Assembly (NCBI GenBank): GCA_029204225.1
Contig: CM055099.1
Location: 66,613,852-66,677,851 of the forward strand
Length of the DNA: 64,000 nt
Direction: 5' to 3'
Origin: Diphasiastrum complanatum
Lineage: Eukaryota > Streptophyta > Lycopodiopsida > Lycopodiales > Lycopodiaceae
Of the stretch, positions 1 to 9,801 are shown piece after piece. Made by a program: the position numbers and the translations under genes. The notes beneath the pieces are model-generated. The model was given only the letters and a program-made list of their open reading frames with translations, was not told where the DNA came from and searched no databases. Numbering within the stretch: position 1 is the first letter of the stretch; every line of letters begins with the position of its first letter.

Positions 1-1780
1 AGAACAGTTCCCCTTGCTTTCCTATTGTTTCTTCCAATGTAATGATCCTGTGGCTCTCATCTTGTCCCACATTTCTGTCATGAATTGAATCGTTGCATGG
101 AGCTGCGTCATATCTTTCTTCATGGTACGGATCTCAATCCCTAAATGATCAAGATAGGTAAAACATACTGTTCAAATCTACTTAAGAGATTTTCACATGG
201 AAACATAAACTGAGCCATCAGGACCATCTCAAATTAAAATAGGATCTGCTTCTCTTGAAATCTGTCTAGGGACTTGAAAGAATTTGCAATGACCAATGTA
301 TTGTCCGAGTAATTGCTACTAACAGTAAGTCTCCTATCTCTGATTTTGAGACGTTTCTTTTTTGGTTGTGGAGTCTCTATGATTCGGACGTCAAGATTTA
401 ATCCAATTGAGAGGCAATCTAGGAAAAGTGGAATATTTACTAATGTTGACTGGACTTAACAATCTTTGCTGTTTAGTCAATTTGAGCACAATTTGATGCT
501 TGACTATGTATTGCATTATTCTATGTTCAGAATGTCACTATAATGTACTATTGTATCAACCATAATCTTCAATTTGTGCATTGGGGGAGAATTGTTACCT
601 TATTGAAATATATAGTCCTAGACTTTCTAGGAGTACACCCCCTAGGTAAGGCAACACACCAGGTTATATCACTATTGTTATTTGACAACTATTACATTTA
701 TTTGATGATGACCATTTGTGCACATTTGATAGCATGGTTGCATGTATACACATCTGGTGAGCATGGGTGTTGAATGGTGACTACTTGGTGGCTTGAGTGG
801 TCACTGGGTTTGGAGTACTTGAGGGTAATTGTGGGCCTAGGTCGGAAGATGAGCGAGCGAAAGCAGACTAAAACGATGACAAGGCGAGCAGGATTCACAA
901 TAGTTACTTTTAAGTACCAGAAATAATAGTTCAAAAAATTATAATTAATTATTTGCAGTCAAGTCCCAACTATAGTTTTTTTGGTAAACAGGGTAGTAAA
1001 GACCTAAATCAAGGGTGATGGCTGATCACTTTGAATTAGCTGTAATGGTTGTCGCACTTTACGTTACCAAGTATTTTTTCAATTTCTTGGCTTGAGGAGC
1101 TAGAGAATTTTGGGACATGTCATGCAGTTCAACTGCTCTGTTTCCTTAGCTTATAAAGGTCGCATCTGCTTCTACCATCCACTATATGCTGACTCTTGCC
1201 TTCCCAACAAGTTAGGAACTGGTAGAAATAACTACTTTAATGTTCAAATACCATGAACCAAATATTGCTTGAGGGTTTCAATTGTCTTTGTGCATCTCAT
1301 CTTGTGCATAGCATCTTCTCCTTTCAGATTTTTAATGCATTGCTAGTCGACTCTTAAAAAGTTTGTAACAAAGTGAAACACATATACTGGTACTATATGA
1401 TCAGGTAATCTTTCGTTCTAGCTCATGAAAGTGATATTGTAGATGATGAATAATAGAGATTTGGATCAAAAACGACTTTTGCTAATTGTACTAGTTTCAA
1501 AGTTATTTTCTGTTGTTACCGGTTGTCATGGTTTCTTTGTACACCTTAAATACACGTACTGAATAGCTTGAAACTGAAAAAAGAATTTTACATTCATACT
1601 TCAAATTATTGTTTGAGATGATCAACAATACCTGTTTAGCAACAAGGATCAGTTTGCAATGCATCAATGTAAGATGAATTTTATCATCTTTTGACATAGT
1701 GATCTCTTGTACATCTTTGGCCATCTTTTGAATATTCAATCCAGAAAACTCATTCTAATGCATATTGACAACTTGGAGCT
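1..1780. other. No supported gene; upstream flank or intron
   Basis: Reading frames are short and closed in all six frames. The minus strand of positions 1-150 gives one plausible coding stretch with an amphipathic helix look (it contains TMKKDMTQLHAT), perhaps a decayed retroelement gag N-terminus, but this is not enough for a call. Earlier exons of the host gene may lie here or to the left of the window. Confidence 0.4.
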
Positions 1781-2008
1781 ATGAAATGTTCTCTTACCAA
1801 ATTTTCTAAATTCAAAAGAGTCTTGTCTCAGGCTCTTCAAAATAGCCTTTTTAGGAAACGGTTTTCACCTATGCAGCTTGAACTGGAAGAGACATTGGAA
1901 AAAAATGTGAAGCTACAAGAGAAGCTTCATCAAAGTTATGTTGAGGCAAAGTATTTGAAATTGAAAGCAGAGGAGTACAACAACAATATTAGTACTATTA
2001 CTATAAAG
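1781..2008 (+). CDS. Sfi1-like/coiled-coil gene, exon A (possible first coding exon)
   Basis: This 76-codon open stretch ends at a good donor (ATAAAG|GTAAAG) in phase 0. ATG at 1781 is a possible start because an in-frame TGA lies 12 bases upstream. A splice acceptor after ATGCAG at 1876 would instead give a shorter internal exon, 1877-2008, also in phase 0. The N-terminal part is basic (FKRVLSQALQNSLFRKRF); the rest is a charged coiled coil (LEETLEKNVKLQEKLHQSY). The gene continues on the plus strand across the next 37 kb. Whether this is the true first exon cannot be decided from sequence alone. Confidence 0.55.
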
Positions 2009-2308
2009 GTAAAGTGCAGTACGATTTTGCTTTTTTGGTGCCTATGTTTCATACTCCAGAAGAAGAGGAATAGAACATTTTAACCCATACCCTTTTCTAC
2101 CCCAAGCCAGCATCTAGGTTGTTTAACACATCCCCTCTCCTACCTCAAGCCAGCATCTAGGTTATTGTATCCCTTGGATCGTGGTATCGACGTTAGCATC
2201 ATAGCATGCAGTAAAGTAACACAAAGTGTTGGACGTTGTTTTTAGCATAAAGGAAAATACTCTAAAAGAAAACTTTGTTTGTTATGCAAACTGCGACTGT
2301 AATTGCAG

Positions 2309-2533
2309 GAGCAAGTTGGCCACGCGGTTGAAAATCGTTTTAGACAAGCTGTTCTTCGACGTTGTTTTCTAAGGTTACAGGACGGAGCTGACATGCAACG
2401 GATTGTCAATAATAATGCAAAAGCTGCTGCTGCATTCAAGAACAAGATCTACAGTCGCCAGGGACTTCAAGCCCTTCGTAAAGCTACAAATCGTGCAAAG
2501 TATATTCGCTTAGCTCACATCAATCGAGCAAAG
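2309..2533 (+). CDS. Sfi1-like/coiled-coil gene, exon B
   Basis: The exon is bounded by acceptor AATTGCAG| and donor GCAAAG|GTAAAG. It holds 75 codons, phase 0 to phase 0, matching exon A. The peptide is Ala/Arg/Leu-rich helix with the spaced pattern seen later in the gene (AVLRRCFLRLQD, then QALRKATNRAKYIRLA). This resembles degenerate Sfi1/IQ-type helical repeats, which in characterised proteins bind centrin or calmodulin-like light chains. Function is inferred from the neighbouring exons. Confidence 0.7.
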
Positions 2534-3345
2534 GTAAAGATAGCGTACAAACCTCATCAGAGACCCTTCTTCCTCTATTTCTCTAATGGCTCCTCTACAA
2601 TCAAGATGAGACATGTGACAGATTGTGATTTCCGTAAGTGTTTGCCAGCTTCATATTTGTTTCGTCTTGCACATTCTTAAGAATTTTTATGTATTTCAAA
2701 ATCTTGGATTTCTTCGAACTCGTCCCTACAATGCACAGCTTCCCTAGCTACTCACCTCTTGGAACATGCACCATCGGTTTATTTAGATACTTTTCCGTTT
2801 GGTTTCTGTGTTCCAGCTTGCTTATCTAAACTGCAAGTTCGAATGTTAAGGTCCTTTGCTGCCTGATTATTTTCCTATTATCTGGTCATTTCGAAGGATG
2901 CCAACTACAAATTTGGCAACGTGTTAACTCATCTTTGACGACCAATTCCTTGCTCTTTAAAAGGGTTAACCACTTCATAACAATGATTTTGGTTGGCCAC
3001 GTTGTACGGCCTTTTATCTAGCTTCCTTCTTAGTTAAGTTTCTCGAACTGTTACTGAACCTTTGCTTGTACAGCATGAACCGCCTCTTTATATTCCTAGT
3101 TCTTAGATTGCACCGCCTTATTACATGGCAGAGGCTGATTCCATAGTAAATTATCTGGCTAGAGCTTGTCTTAAGTGTTTCTACGGCGTACAATAATGAT
3201 ATCTTCCGGAACAATGATGGGCCCTATTCACATTGAACGTATATCTCCTATTATCAAAAATATGTGAACGCTTGTGTTGTTTTCGTGGTTGAGGTGGTGA
3301 AGACAAGGAGAGATTAAAGAAAACGCAGGAATAAAATGCTCACAG
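2534..3345. other. Intron sequence, start of a 9.7-kb intron
   Basis: No gene is recognisable. Around 3060-3195 there are short plus-strand frames with an Sfi1-like flavour (RLITWQRLI and LARACLKCFYGVQ), but each is interrupted and has no clean pair of splice sites, so no exon is called. Confidence 0.35.
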
Positions 3346-3408
3346 ATTGAAGAAATCATAGTTATGGATGAAAGAATGCGTTGTCGCATTGTGGAGGCTT
3401 ATATTGAA
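3346..3408 (+). CDS. Candidate small exon of the Sfi1-like gene
   Basis: A 21-codon stretch lies between a possible acceptor (GCTCACAG|) and a weak donor (TTGAA|GTATTT). It would be phase 0 to 0, so it could be inserted between exons B and C without breaking the frame. The peptide (MDERMRCRIVEAYIE) is helical and coding-like. It is weakly supported because the donor is poor and the exon is dispensable for frame continuity. Confidence 0.25.
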
Positions 3409-3719
3409 GTATTTAGAGAGCCATAGTGCCGCTTGATGCTTCCTACTTGAAGAGAGAAATCCCCTTGAGGAAGAGGAGGAAAAATAAGATTAAAGGATAA
3501 GGCTTTTCAGTGAGGACTTCTCAACGAATATTTTCTTGCAAGTCTTAAACGAGGATGAGTGTAAGGTAGGAAGAGGCGAGTGGGATGGAGATGAGGGTTG
3601 AGGTACAAGAAGAGGCCAGAAAAAGGGAAGTCAATATAGTGGAGATATGAAACATAGCTGAAATATAGGAATGTGAAAGGAAAAGGAAGGGTTAAGAGAG
3701 ATATACAAAATATGAATGG

Positions 3720-4250
3720 TTGCACCTAATTAAGCACCTCAGTTTGCCCATCAACAGTAGAATGATAAGTAGTACCCATAAAAAGTTGTACATCCAAAAT
3801 ACGCATAAGCTCTGTCCAAAAGGTAGACGTAAACTTACTATCCCAATCAAAAAGGATAGTACGTGGAAAACCATGCAGCCGAAAAATCTTTGATATAAAA
3901 AGGCGTGTGCATTGCTCAGCTATAATAATATTGCAGACCGTTATAAAGAGCCCGTTTCGAGAACCGATCTACCACCACCATACATCAGTCATTGCCATGC
4001 CAAGTATGAGGAAGGCCAAGGATAAAGTCCATAGGAAATGTCTGTCCACTGGCGGTGAGGAATGGACCAACTCTGGATCAAGCCAGCGGACTCAGCACGG
4101 GAATATTTATTACGGGCACAAAAGGTACACTCACGGATAAGATGTGCTAGCTCAGACTTCATGGATGGCCACATGTTGCGCTGGTGCCTCAAAGGGCGTT
4201 GGGACTTAAGTAGTTTCCCTAAGACATGCGTAAGTCTAACATCCATTCGT
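3720..4250 (-). pseudogene. Ty3/gypsy integrase fragment
   Basis: The minus strand encodes part of a gypsy integrase. It has the second half of the zinc-binding region (CTFCARNKYSRAESAG, the C-x2-C half), the start of the catalytic core (PHRQWTDIS) and, after a frameshift, the second catalytic Asp segment (DSKFTSTFWTELMRILDV) up to the AYHST motif. It closely resembles the plus-strand integrase pieces at 36.9 and 47.6 kb, so it belongs to the same clade. Upstream pol and the downstream LTR are missing. The fragment sits inside the long intron of the Sfi1-like gene. Confidence 0.8.
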
Positions 4251-4969
4251 CATGAACTTACTGAAAAGACAATTTAGAAAACGCAACAAGCCTAACCATA
4301 GGAATTTCAACCAACCGGAAATCCAACTTAGAATCTGTCTCCAAAAGGTAACCAAAGGTAAAGACAAGTCACTAATGAAAACCCAAGGCATAGTGGTCGC
4401 CAAACTGACCAAATGGCATAGCGGCAGGCCACACGTCAGTGACGTGGACCCCTAGGCGCCAGCGATGCAAAAAGGTTGTGGTAAGGGTCCTTCCACTTGG
4501 CCAAACCAGTCCCAGAGGCGAAACCAAAATGGTAATCATGCCCAAGGATCAACTTTATTAAATTTGGAAGAGATTACATTCATACATAGACTAATTGGTC
4601 TCAGGGTTACCAACACGTGCTGGGCATTGTGCTTGGCTCGCGCTGGTAGAGGGAGTTGAGACCTGGCGATTGGATTCCTGGCGCTGGTTGAGCTGCCCAA
4701 GTTTCTATCTGCCAGACTCCCCCTATAGTTCTGGTGTGATTCGGCATGCCCCCTCTGTCCTAGAATACAGTGCTTTCGGGTAAAGCACACTTTTTTGGAC
4801 TTAGTTCTTATTTTGATGATTAAGCCTGGCAAATCAGTCTAGCTCCCGGATATGGGTCCCGGGAGTTGTCCCGGCGGGCAGAATCAACATGGCTCCTGGG
4901 CATGGGTCCCAAGAGCTTACCAGGCCATGAATCGAGCTCCAGAGCTAGCTCAGGATTTGTGACTACTTG
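4251..4969. other. Unassigned intronic repeat debris
   Basis: No intact gene is seen. It abuts the integrase fragment on the left and the TE1 target site on the right, so it is probably part of older retroelement material into which TE1 inserted. Short minus-strand frames near 4265-4370 (DFRLVEIPMVRLVAFSK) could be further decayed pol, but they are unidentified. Confidence 0.35.
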
Positions 4970-4974
4970 ACTGG

Positions 4975-5401
4975 AGTTATGGACTCGGTTCATTACATTC
5001 GTCACGTCCATTTACATGCATAAGCAGGCCTTGGGCCCTTTTTTATTCATTAGTGACACTTAGACTATATGGTTGGCCTTTGGCCTTATTATTCATTATT
5101 AGGCCATTTGGACATAATACTGGAGAGTGGGGGCCTTCTTGGAGGGTGCACTATTTTCCCTCCCAGTTGGGCCCTAGCCACCAGAAGCTTCCTTTTAGGG
5201 CTTCCTCTTGGCTATAAGTGTCATTTGTTATTCAGCTGATGATATTGATCTCTCTCTTTAGTCTCTTTAGTCTCCTTAATCTCTCTCTTTCCTGCTTTCT
5301 AGGGTTAAGTCTTGCTTATGTGCTGCTTTCATAGCTTAAGTCTTGCTTATGTGATGCTTTCATAGCTTAGCTCTAGATCAGCTGTGGCTCTATTCGTAAC
5401 T
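4975..5401 (+). repeat. TE1 5' LTR
   Basis: The LTR is 427 bp and matches the 3' LTR (9802-10244) and both TE2 LTRs. It starts AGTTATGGACTC and ends CGTAACT, so the ends form an AGTTA...TAACT inverted repeat rather than TG...CA. Relative to the 3' LTR it lacks about 14 bp near 5018 and about 10 bp after GGCTATAAGT (near 5219). GGCTATAAG near 5210 is a possible TATA box. Confidence 0.9.
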
Positions 5402-5413
5402 TGGTATCAGAGC
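5402..5413 (+). other. TE1 primer-binding site (initiator tRNA-Met)
   Basis: TGGTATCAGAGC directly follows the LTR. This is the standard plant retrotransposon site complementary to the 3' end of initiator tRNA-Met, where minus-strand synthesis starts. Confidence 0.9.
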
Positions 5414-5608
5414 ACTTTCCTGATTGCTGAATTTCAGATCTGATTTTCTGCTTGGATGCCCATTTTCCTTGCTGATTTTTCTCTCTTTGCTGAGGGCATT
5501 CGTCTCTTTGCTTCGGCAACATTCAGCACAGTTCGGAGGAGGACTAGCTCCCATCATTTTCCTTGGCGGAGCTTTAGCAGATAGTTAGCGGAAGTATTTC
5601 CACTAAAT

Positions 5609-6034
5609 TTGGCGGCCGGAATTTTTTTTTTTTTTTTGGGCACATTATTTCCGGCGCCCAAGTTCCAACCCTCCATCACCCATTTCCAGCTTGTTTGCAG
5701 GCTCTCCAGCGCCCAATTCCCTCATCTCTTTCATCCGTTCCTCCTTCCATTTTCAGCCCTCTTTTCACTTTTGTTGGCAGGCTGTCTAGCCGCTTCATAC
5801 CTATCACTTTTGTCCGTTTTTGTCTCCGTTTGCAGCCATTTTTCACACCTTGTTTGCAGGCTGTCCATCGCCCATCCTCAACCAAATTTCACGAAATTCC
5901 GACTCCGTTTGATACTCCAATTTGTCACTTGCCTCCTGGCTGTCCAACGCATTTTCACAGCCTTCATTTTCACTTTTTTCATTTCTGATTGCTGTCCTTT
6001 CTTAGTTGTGATAATAGTGGTTTTAATAGACTAA
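5609..6034 (+). other. TE1 leader with degenerate repeats and a 141-codon open frame
   Basis: Between the primer site and the gag ATG is about 680 bp of pyrimidine-rich leader. It contains a T-run (5624-5638) and about five spaced copies of a TTTGCAGGCTGTCC-like unit (near 5692, 5771, 5828, 5850 and 5932). A 141-codon frame ends in ...DCCPFLVVIIVVLID; TE2 keeps a 143-codon equivalent with the same ending. Because the sense strand is A-poor, open frames are cheap here, so coding is doubtful. A packaging or dimerisation role for the repeats is speculation. Confidence 0.45.
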
Positions 6035-6094
6035 TTTGGGGTGACTACAAGAGTCCGCTCTCTCAAGTTTTCGTCTATTCCTTCCACTATCATT

Positions 6095-7743
6095 ATGGCA
6101 CATTCACCTACCCCGAGTGAGACTACTCAAAAAACCTTATCCGATCAGTTTCGTCGCATGGATGAGACCCTTTCTGGCCTCGTTCCTCGCCTCGATACCG
6201 TTATGACCGTCTTTGCTACTATGCAGTCATAGATTGATTCTTTACAGCCTCATGGTCCTGGTAAAGCTCATGTTTTTCCTTCATTTGGGACTCCCCCTCC
6301 ATTTGGATTTCCATCTTCCTCTGCTAGTCAGCCTGGTGGTGGACCGTTCATTCCACCTCACCCATCTCTTGGTTTCTTTTCACGTCCCCCACTTCCTGAG
6401 CCACACTTTGCTCGAGACTTTCGTGCTAGGGTACAGCTTGCTACCTATTCCGGTTCCTCTGACGGGAACTTATTAGAGAATTGGTTTGCTAAGCTTGACA
6501 CATATTTTCAGATCTACCCTAAGACTGATCCTCAGAAGATCCAGTTGGCTGCTTGACATTTAGATGGACGCGCCACCACGTGGTGGCGAGTTTATAGAGC
6601 TGATCCTGATCGGGAAGGGCTCCATTTATGGCATACTTTTCGCCGTGACCTCCGTCATGCTATGATTGACCCTCAGTGGCTCGACCGCCAACGTGATACA
6701 TTCCGTAGTCTCACTCAGACCAGTGATCTTGCTTCTTATACAGATCAGTTTATGGAGCTTTCTTATCTTTTCACAGATCTACAGCCCACTGAGCTTATTT
6801 CTCGTTACATTGCTGGGCTTCGTGGTGATTTACGTTATGATGTTTCTTCCTTCCGTCCTCCCACACTTGTTGAGGCGATGTCTCTTGCCAGTACTTTACA
6901 GCATAAGTACTCTGACACTCTTCCTTCCCGCTTCTCCCGACCCCATCCTTCTGCTTCATCTTTTCCCGCTGCGTCCACCCCTACACTTGCCCCTTCTGTT
7001 CCAGCTCTCTCCATTGTCCCTTCGTCTCCTCGTCCTCCGACTCCTCGACCTGCTTTTGTCAAACGTTACACGTCTGCAGAGTTCGCTGACCTTCAGCAGC
7101 AGCGTCTTTGCTTTCGTTGTAAGAGTCTTGACCATTTTGCCCGTGATTGCCGTCAGCCTCTCCCTACTACTACTGCTGTTTTTTACCATGAGGGCAGTAC
7201 TCCAGATGATTTCGATATCTACATTCATATTTATAATGAGCTTGACCTATCCTCTGAGCCCTCCACTAATTTACTTCCTGCTACTTGCCATGCTCAGCTT
7301 GCCTATGCTACTTGGACAGGGCGTCCTGGTCCTCGCTCTATTCGGTTACGTGTACGTATTACAGGTCGTGAGTATATTGCTTTAGTTGATACTGGTAGCA
7401 CTCATTCTTTTATTAGCAGTTATATCACTAGTCGGATCCGTGCTTCACCTGTTCCTGCTTCCCAGCCTCTCACAGTTGAGGTTGCCAGTTCCCATTCTTT
7501 TCCTAGTTCTCAGATGTTTCAGCGTTACCATACCGCATTGGAGATTTTTCTGGACAAGCAGATCTTTACATTATTCCTATGGAGCGTTATGATCTTATCC
7601 TTGGTGCTGATTGGTTTGCATCTCTTGGAGCCGTTACACTGGACTTGACACAACAGACATTGACATTTGTACTTGATGCAGTTACACACTCGTTTGTTGG
7701 CATTGATTCTCAGGGAGACTTCCAGTTGGTTACCGGGAAGTAG
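6095..7743 (+). pseudogene. TE1 gag-protease (broken)
   Basis: The frame opens at ATG 6095 (MAHSPTPSETTQ). Gag includes the capsid-type segment (LLENWFAKLDTYFQ, then TWWRVY) and a nucleocapsid CCHC knuckle (CFRCKSLDHFARDC) near codon 338. Aspartic protease follows with the active-site motif LVDTGSTHSFIS near codon 430. The breaks are TAG at 6230, TGA at 6554, a 1-base deletion near 7526 within protease (TE2 and the 46.5-kb copy keep the base), and TAG at 7741. Downstream of the deletion the frame is the same as that of the following unknown ORF, so the ancestor encoded one continuous polyprotein. Confidence 0.9.
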
Positions 7744-7746
7744 TTT

Positions 7747-9426
7747 ATGCGTAGCCTGCCAAAGGCTGATGATGCAGCTCTTCTTTCGATTCAGAGTACA
7801 TCAGTTGCTGCTTCACTTTCACCATCCGTGGGTCCTCTTCCTCAGGTTGATGCTGCTTCGGATTTACAGGTTGTTGCTGTGTGCCTTGCGCCTATATGCC
7901 TTGATTCACAGATATCGTATTCAGTGGTCATTCATGGTTTCATTGATATTGAGACCGTATACCTTGGTGGTATTTCTACTATTGCTTTTGCGCATACTTC
8001 AGATTGCCCTCCTGGTTCGGTGGTTGGTGCCGTATCTTCTCCATTGGTCTCTATATATCCATCTCTTGAGTCTGTTATGGCCGATTTTCCTGCTGATTTC
8101 TATGGGGTTCTTCATGGGTCCACGTTTGATGGTTCCCTCGCTATTGGTGATCAGGTTGTATCTTCTTTCGCTTTATTCCATGGATCTCTGCTTGAGGTTT
8201 GTGATCTGCCTCATGATATTTCTACGGTTCCTGACATGATTCATGCGCCTTTGGCCTTTACTGTTACACATTTTTCATCCGAGGATATGTGCCAGATGGT
8301 CACTATTACTTATGTAGGGTATTTATATGCCGACATCTTTCTAGATGAGTACATGGACATCCTTCCGTCTCCTGGTGTTTCTACATATAGGTTTGTTGCA
8401 GTCCATGCCGATGGTATACACTTTTGGGTGCATGCGACTGATTCCTTTTTACCTCTTGATATTTGGCATTCCTGGTTATTACGTATCGCTTGGATTTCAT
8501 TTGGACCTATTGCTTACACTACTGCTTCATTTTCAGCTATGGATATATGGCATTCCTGGTTATTACATATAGCTCGGTTTTCATTTGGATCTGTTGATTG
8601 GTGCTGGTTTTTCCATATTACTGATCGCCTATGGTGCGGATATCTCTATGATTATGCATGTGGCTCTCTATCTGTTCCTTGGATTGTTGCTCATTGTCAG
8701 GCTTGGCATATCCTGTTGGCTTGGGTTATTGGCTCCGTTCCAGCTACTGTTTGTTTGGGTGATCTTCATGTTCCCTGTCATTTCAGGTTGCTCCATATCG
8801 CTTGGTCTTCGATGCTGAGTTGCCAGTTTGTTCTGGTGTTCCGAGACCATCAAGGTACCTTGAGAGAATTCCTTCTCCTCTCTTGGATAGTTTTTGGGGA
8901 TGTTGCCGCCATATACTTCAGTGTTGCTCATATGTGCTTTGATACTCATTCCCAGCTACACGTGGATATTGCTCCAATGCTTGCTACTGATGTTGCGGAA
9001 CCTGTTCCTCGTTCCAGTGCATTTCTTCTATTCCTCACTTGTGCGCCTGATGTGTACTTTGGGATTACACTTGCGGCCAGTTCCGATGGGTCGTCCGATT
9101 CTCCATCCGTTTTTGGTGTATCCTATGATGGATTGGTATGTCCATATGAGGCCTTTCTAGTTGAGTTTTTTGGCTACAGTTTGTCAGTTGGGGCCTCTAC
9201 TATTTCTAGATTTGTTGCTACTATTTCCATGCATCATGTCTTTTTAGATGATGCATTGATTTCTTGGACCTTTTGGAGCTTTTGGCATGTTCCTCGTCTC
9301 ATGATATGGGCCTTGAGGGTACCGTATGCCATTGCTACTTCTCATTCATGGGCCCTATGGATACCTTGGGCTTTTGACCATGTTGGTGCATATTTCTCCA
9401 TTTTAAGCTATCCTTTGTCAGGATGA
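7747..9426 (+). CDS. Unknown 559-codon ORF occupying the pol position of TE1
   Basis: This ORF runs without interruption from just after the protease to the remnant 3' tail. The first 35-40 codons are the protease linker (MRSLPKADDAALLSIQ), shared with TE2. The rest shows no reverse transcriptase FxDD box, no RNase H or DDE residues and no zinc finger that I can see. Codons of about 40-240 look like a mixed globular sequence (for example SSEDMCQMVTITYVGYLY). The second half is rich in Trp, His, Phe and Leu and contains a duplicated unit around DIWHSWLL. TE2 carries a homologue about 5-6% divergent by eye. Caution: the sense strand is A-poor, so stop codons are rare in several frames. Function is not known. 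Confidence 0.6.
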   Translation: MRSLPKADDAALLSIQSTSVAASLSPSVGPLPQVDAASDLQVVAVCLAPICLDSQISYSVVIHGFIDIETVYLGGISTIAFAHTSDCPPGSVVGAVSSPLVSIYPSLESVMADFPADFYGVLHGSTFDGSLAIGDQVVSSFALFHGSLLEVCDLPHDISTVPDMIHAPLAFTVTHFSSEDMCQMVTITYVGYLYADIFLDEYMDILPSPGVSTYRFVAVHADGIHFWVHATDSFLPLDIWHSWLLRIAWISFGPIAYTTASFSAMDIWHSWLLHIARFSFGSVDWCWFFHITDRLWCGYLYDYACGSLSVPWIVAHCQAWHILLAWVIGSVPATVCLGDLHVPCHFRLLHIAWSSMLSCQFVLVFRDHQGTLREFLLLSWIVFGDVAAIYFSVAHMCFDTHSQLHVDIAPMLATDVAEPVPRSSAFLLFLTCAPDVYFGITLAASSDGSSDSPSVFGVSYDGLVCPYEAFLVEFFGYSLSVGASTISRFVATISMHHVFLDDALISWTFWSFWHVPRLMIWALRVPYAIATSHSWALWIPWAFDHVGAYFSILSYPLSG

Positions 9427-9469
9427 TCTCCTTGGTGCTAGTCTTCCGATGCTGCTATCTTTTCTTGGG

Positions 9470-9755
9470 GCACCTCCTTGTGATGCTGAGTTTCCTACTG
9501 CTCCAGAGTTATTTCCATTTTTACCTGCTGCTATATTATAGGTTCGTCTATATCATAGTCGACGCCACCGGCAGATTCAGGATTTGGTCCAGTGGGATGG
9601 CCGTCCTATTGAGGAGGCCACATGGGAGCCTATTGATGTCTTTTATCATACACCATCACTTGCGGATCAGGCTCGTGCTCTTGCTGCACTTGTTGATTCC
9701 TCTACATCAGATGTTGTTCTAGCTGTTGATGCACCAGGGCTTGCTGCTACTTGAT
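9470..9755 (+). pseudogene. TE1 remnant of integrase tail and chromodomain
   Basis: After a junction near 9470 the sequence rejoins normal gypsy pol: DAEFPTAPELFPFL, then RRRQIQ and the chromodomain-like core VQWDGRPIEEATWEPIDVFY. Such a domain at the integrase C-terminus defines the chromovirus branch of Ty3/gypsy and is thought to guide integration to marked chromatin. TE1 lacks the preceding GPY/SH3-like integrase tail that TE2 keeps. Stops are present (for example TAG near 9539). Confidence 0.75.
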
Positions 9756-9801
9756 CTAGTTTCTTTTCGGCAGTTAGGTCTTTTTCTTTTGTGCCAGGGA
9801 G

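Noticed and set aside
1-150. Minus-strand frame with TMKKDMTQLHAT, possible gag N-terminus
   Set aside because: Only about 45 codons, cut by the window edge, with no diagnostic motif.
6666-7385. A 239-codon frame overlapping gag, and the 190-codon frame at 7667-8239
   Set aside because: These are shadow frames made possible by the A-poor sense strand; the gag frame with its CCHC and DTG motifs is the real one.
8668-8949. Minus-strand frame inside the unknown TE1 segment (and its counterpart at 24205-24462)
   Set aside because: Antisense to a frame continuous with gag-protease, with no motif. It is kept open by sharing sequence between the two copies.
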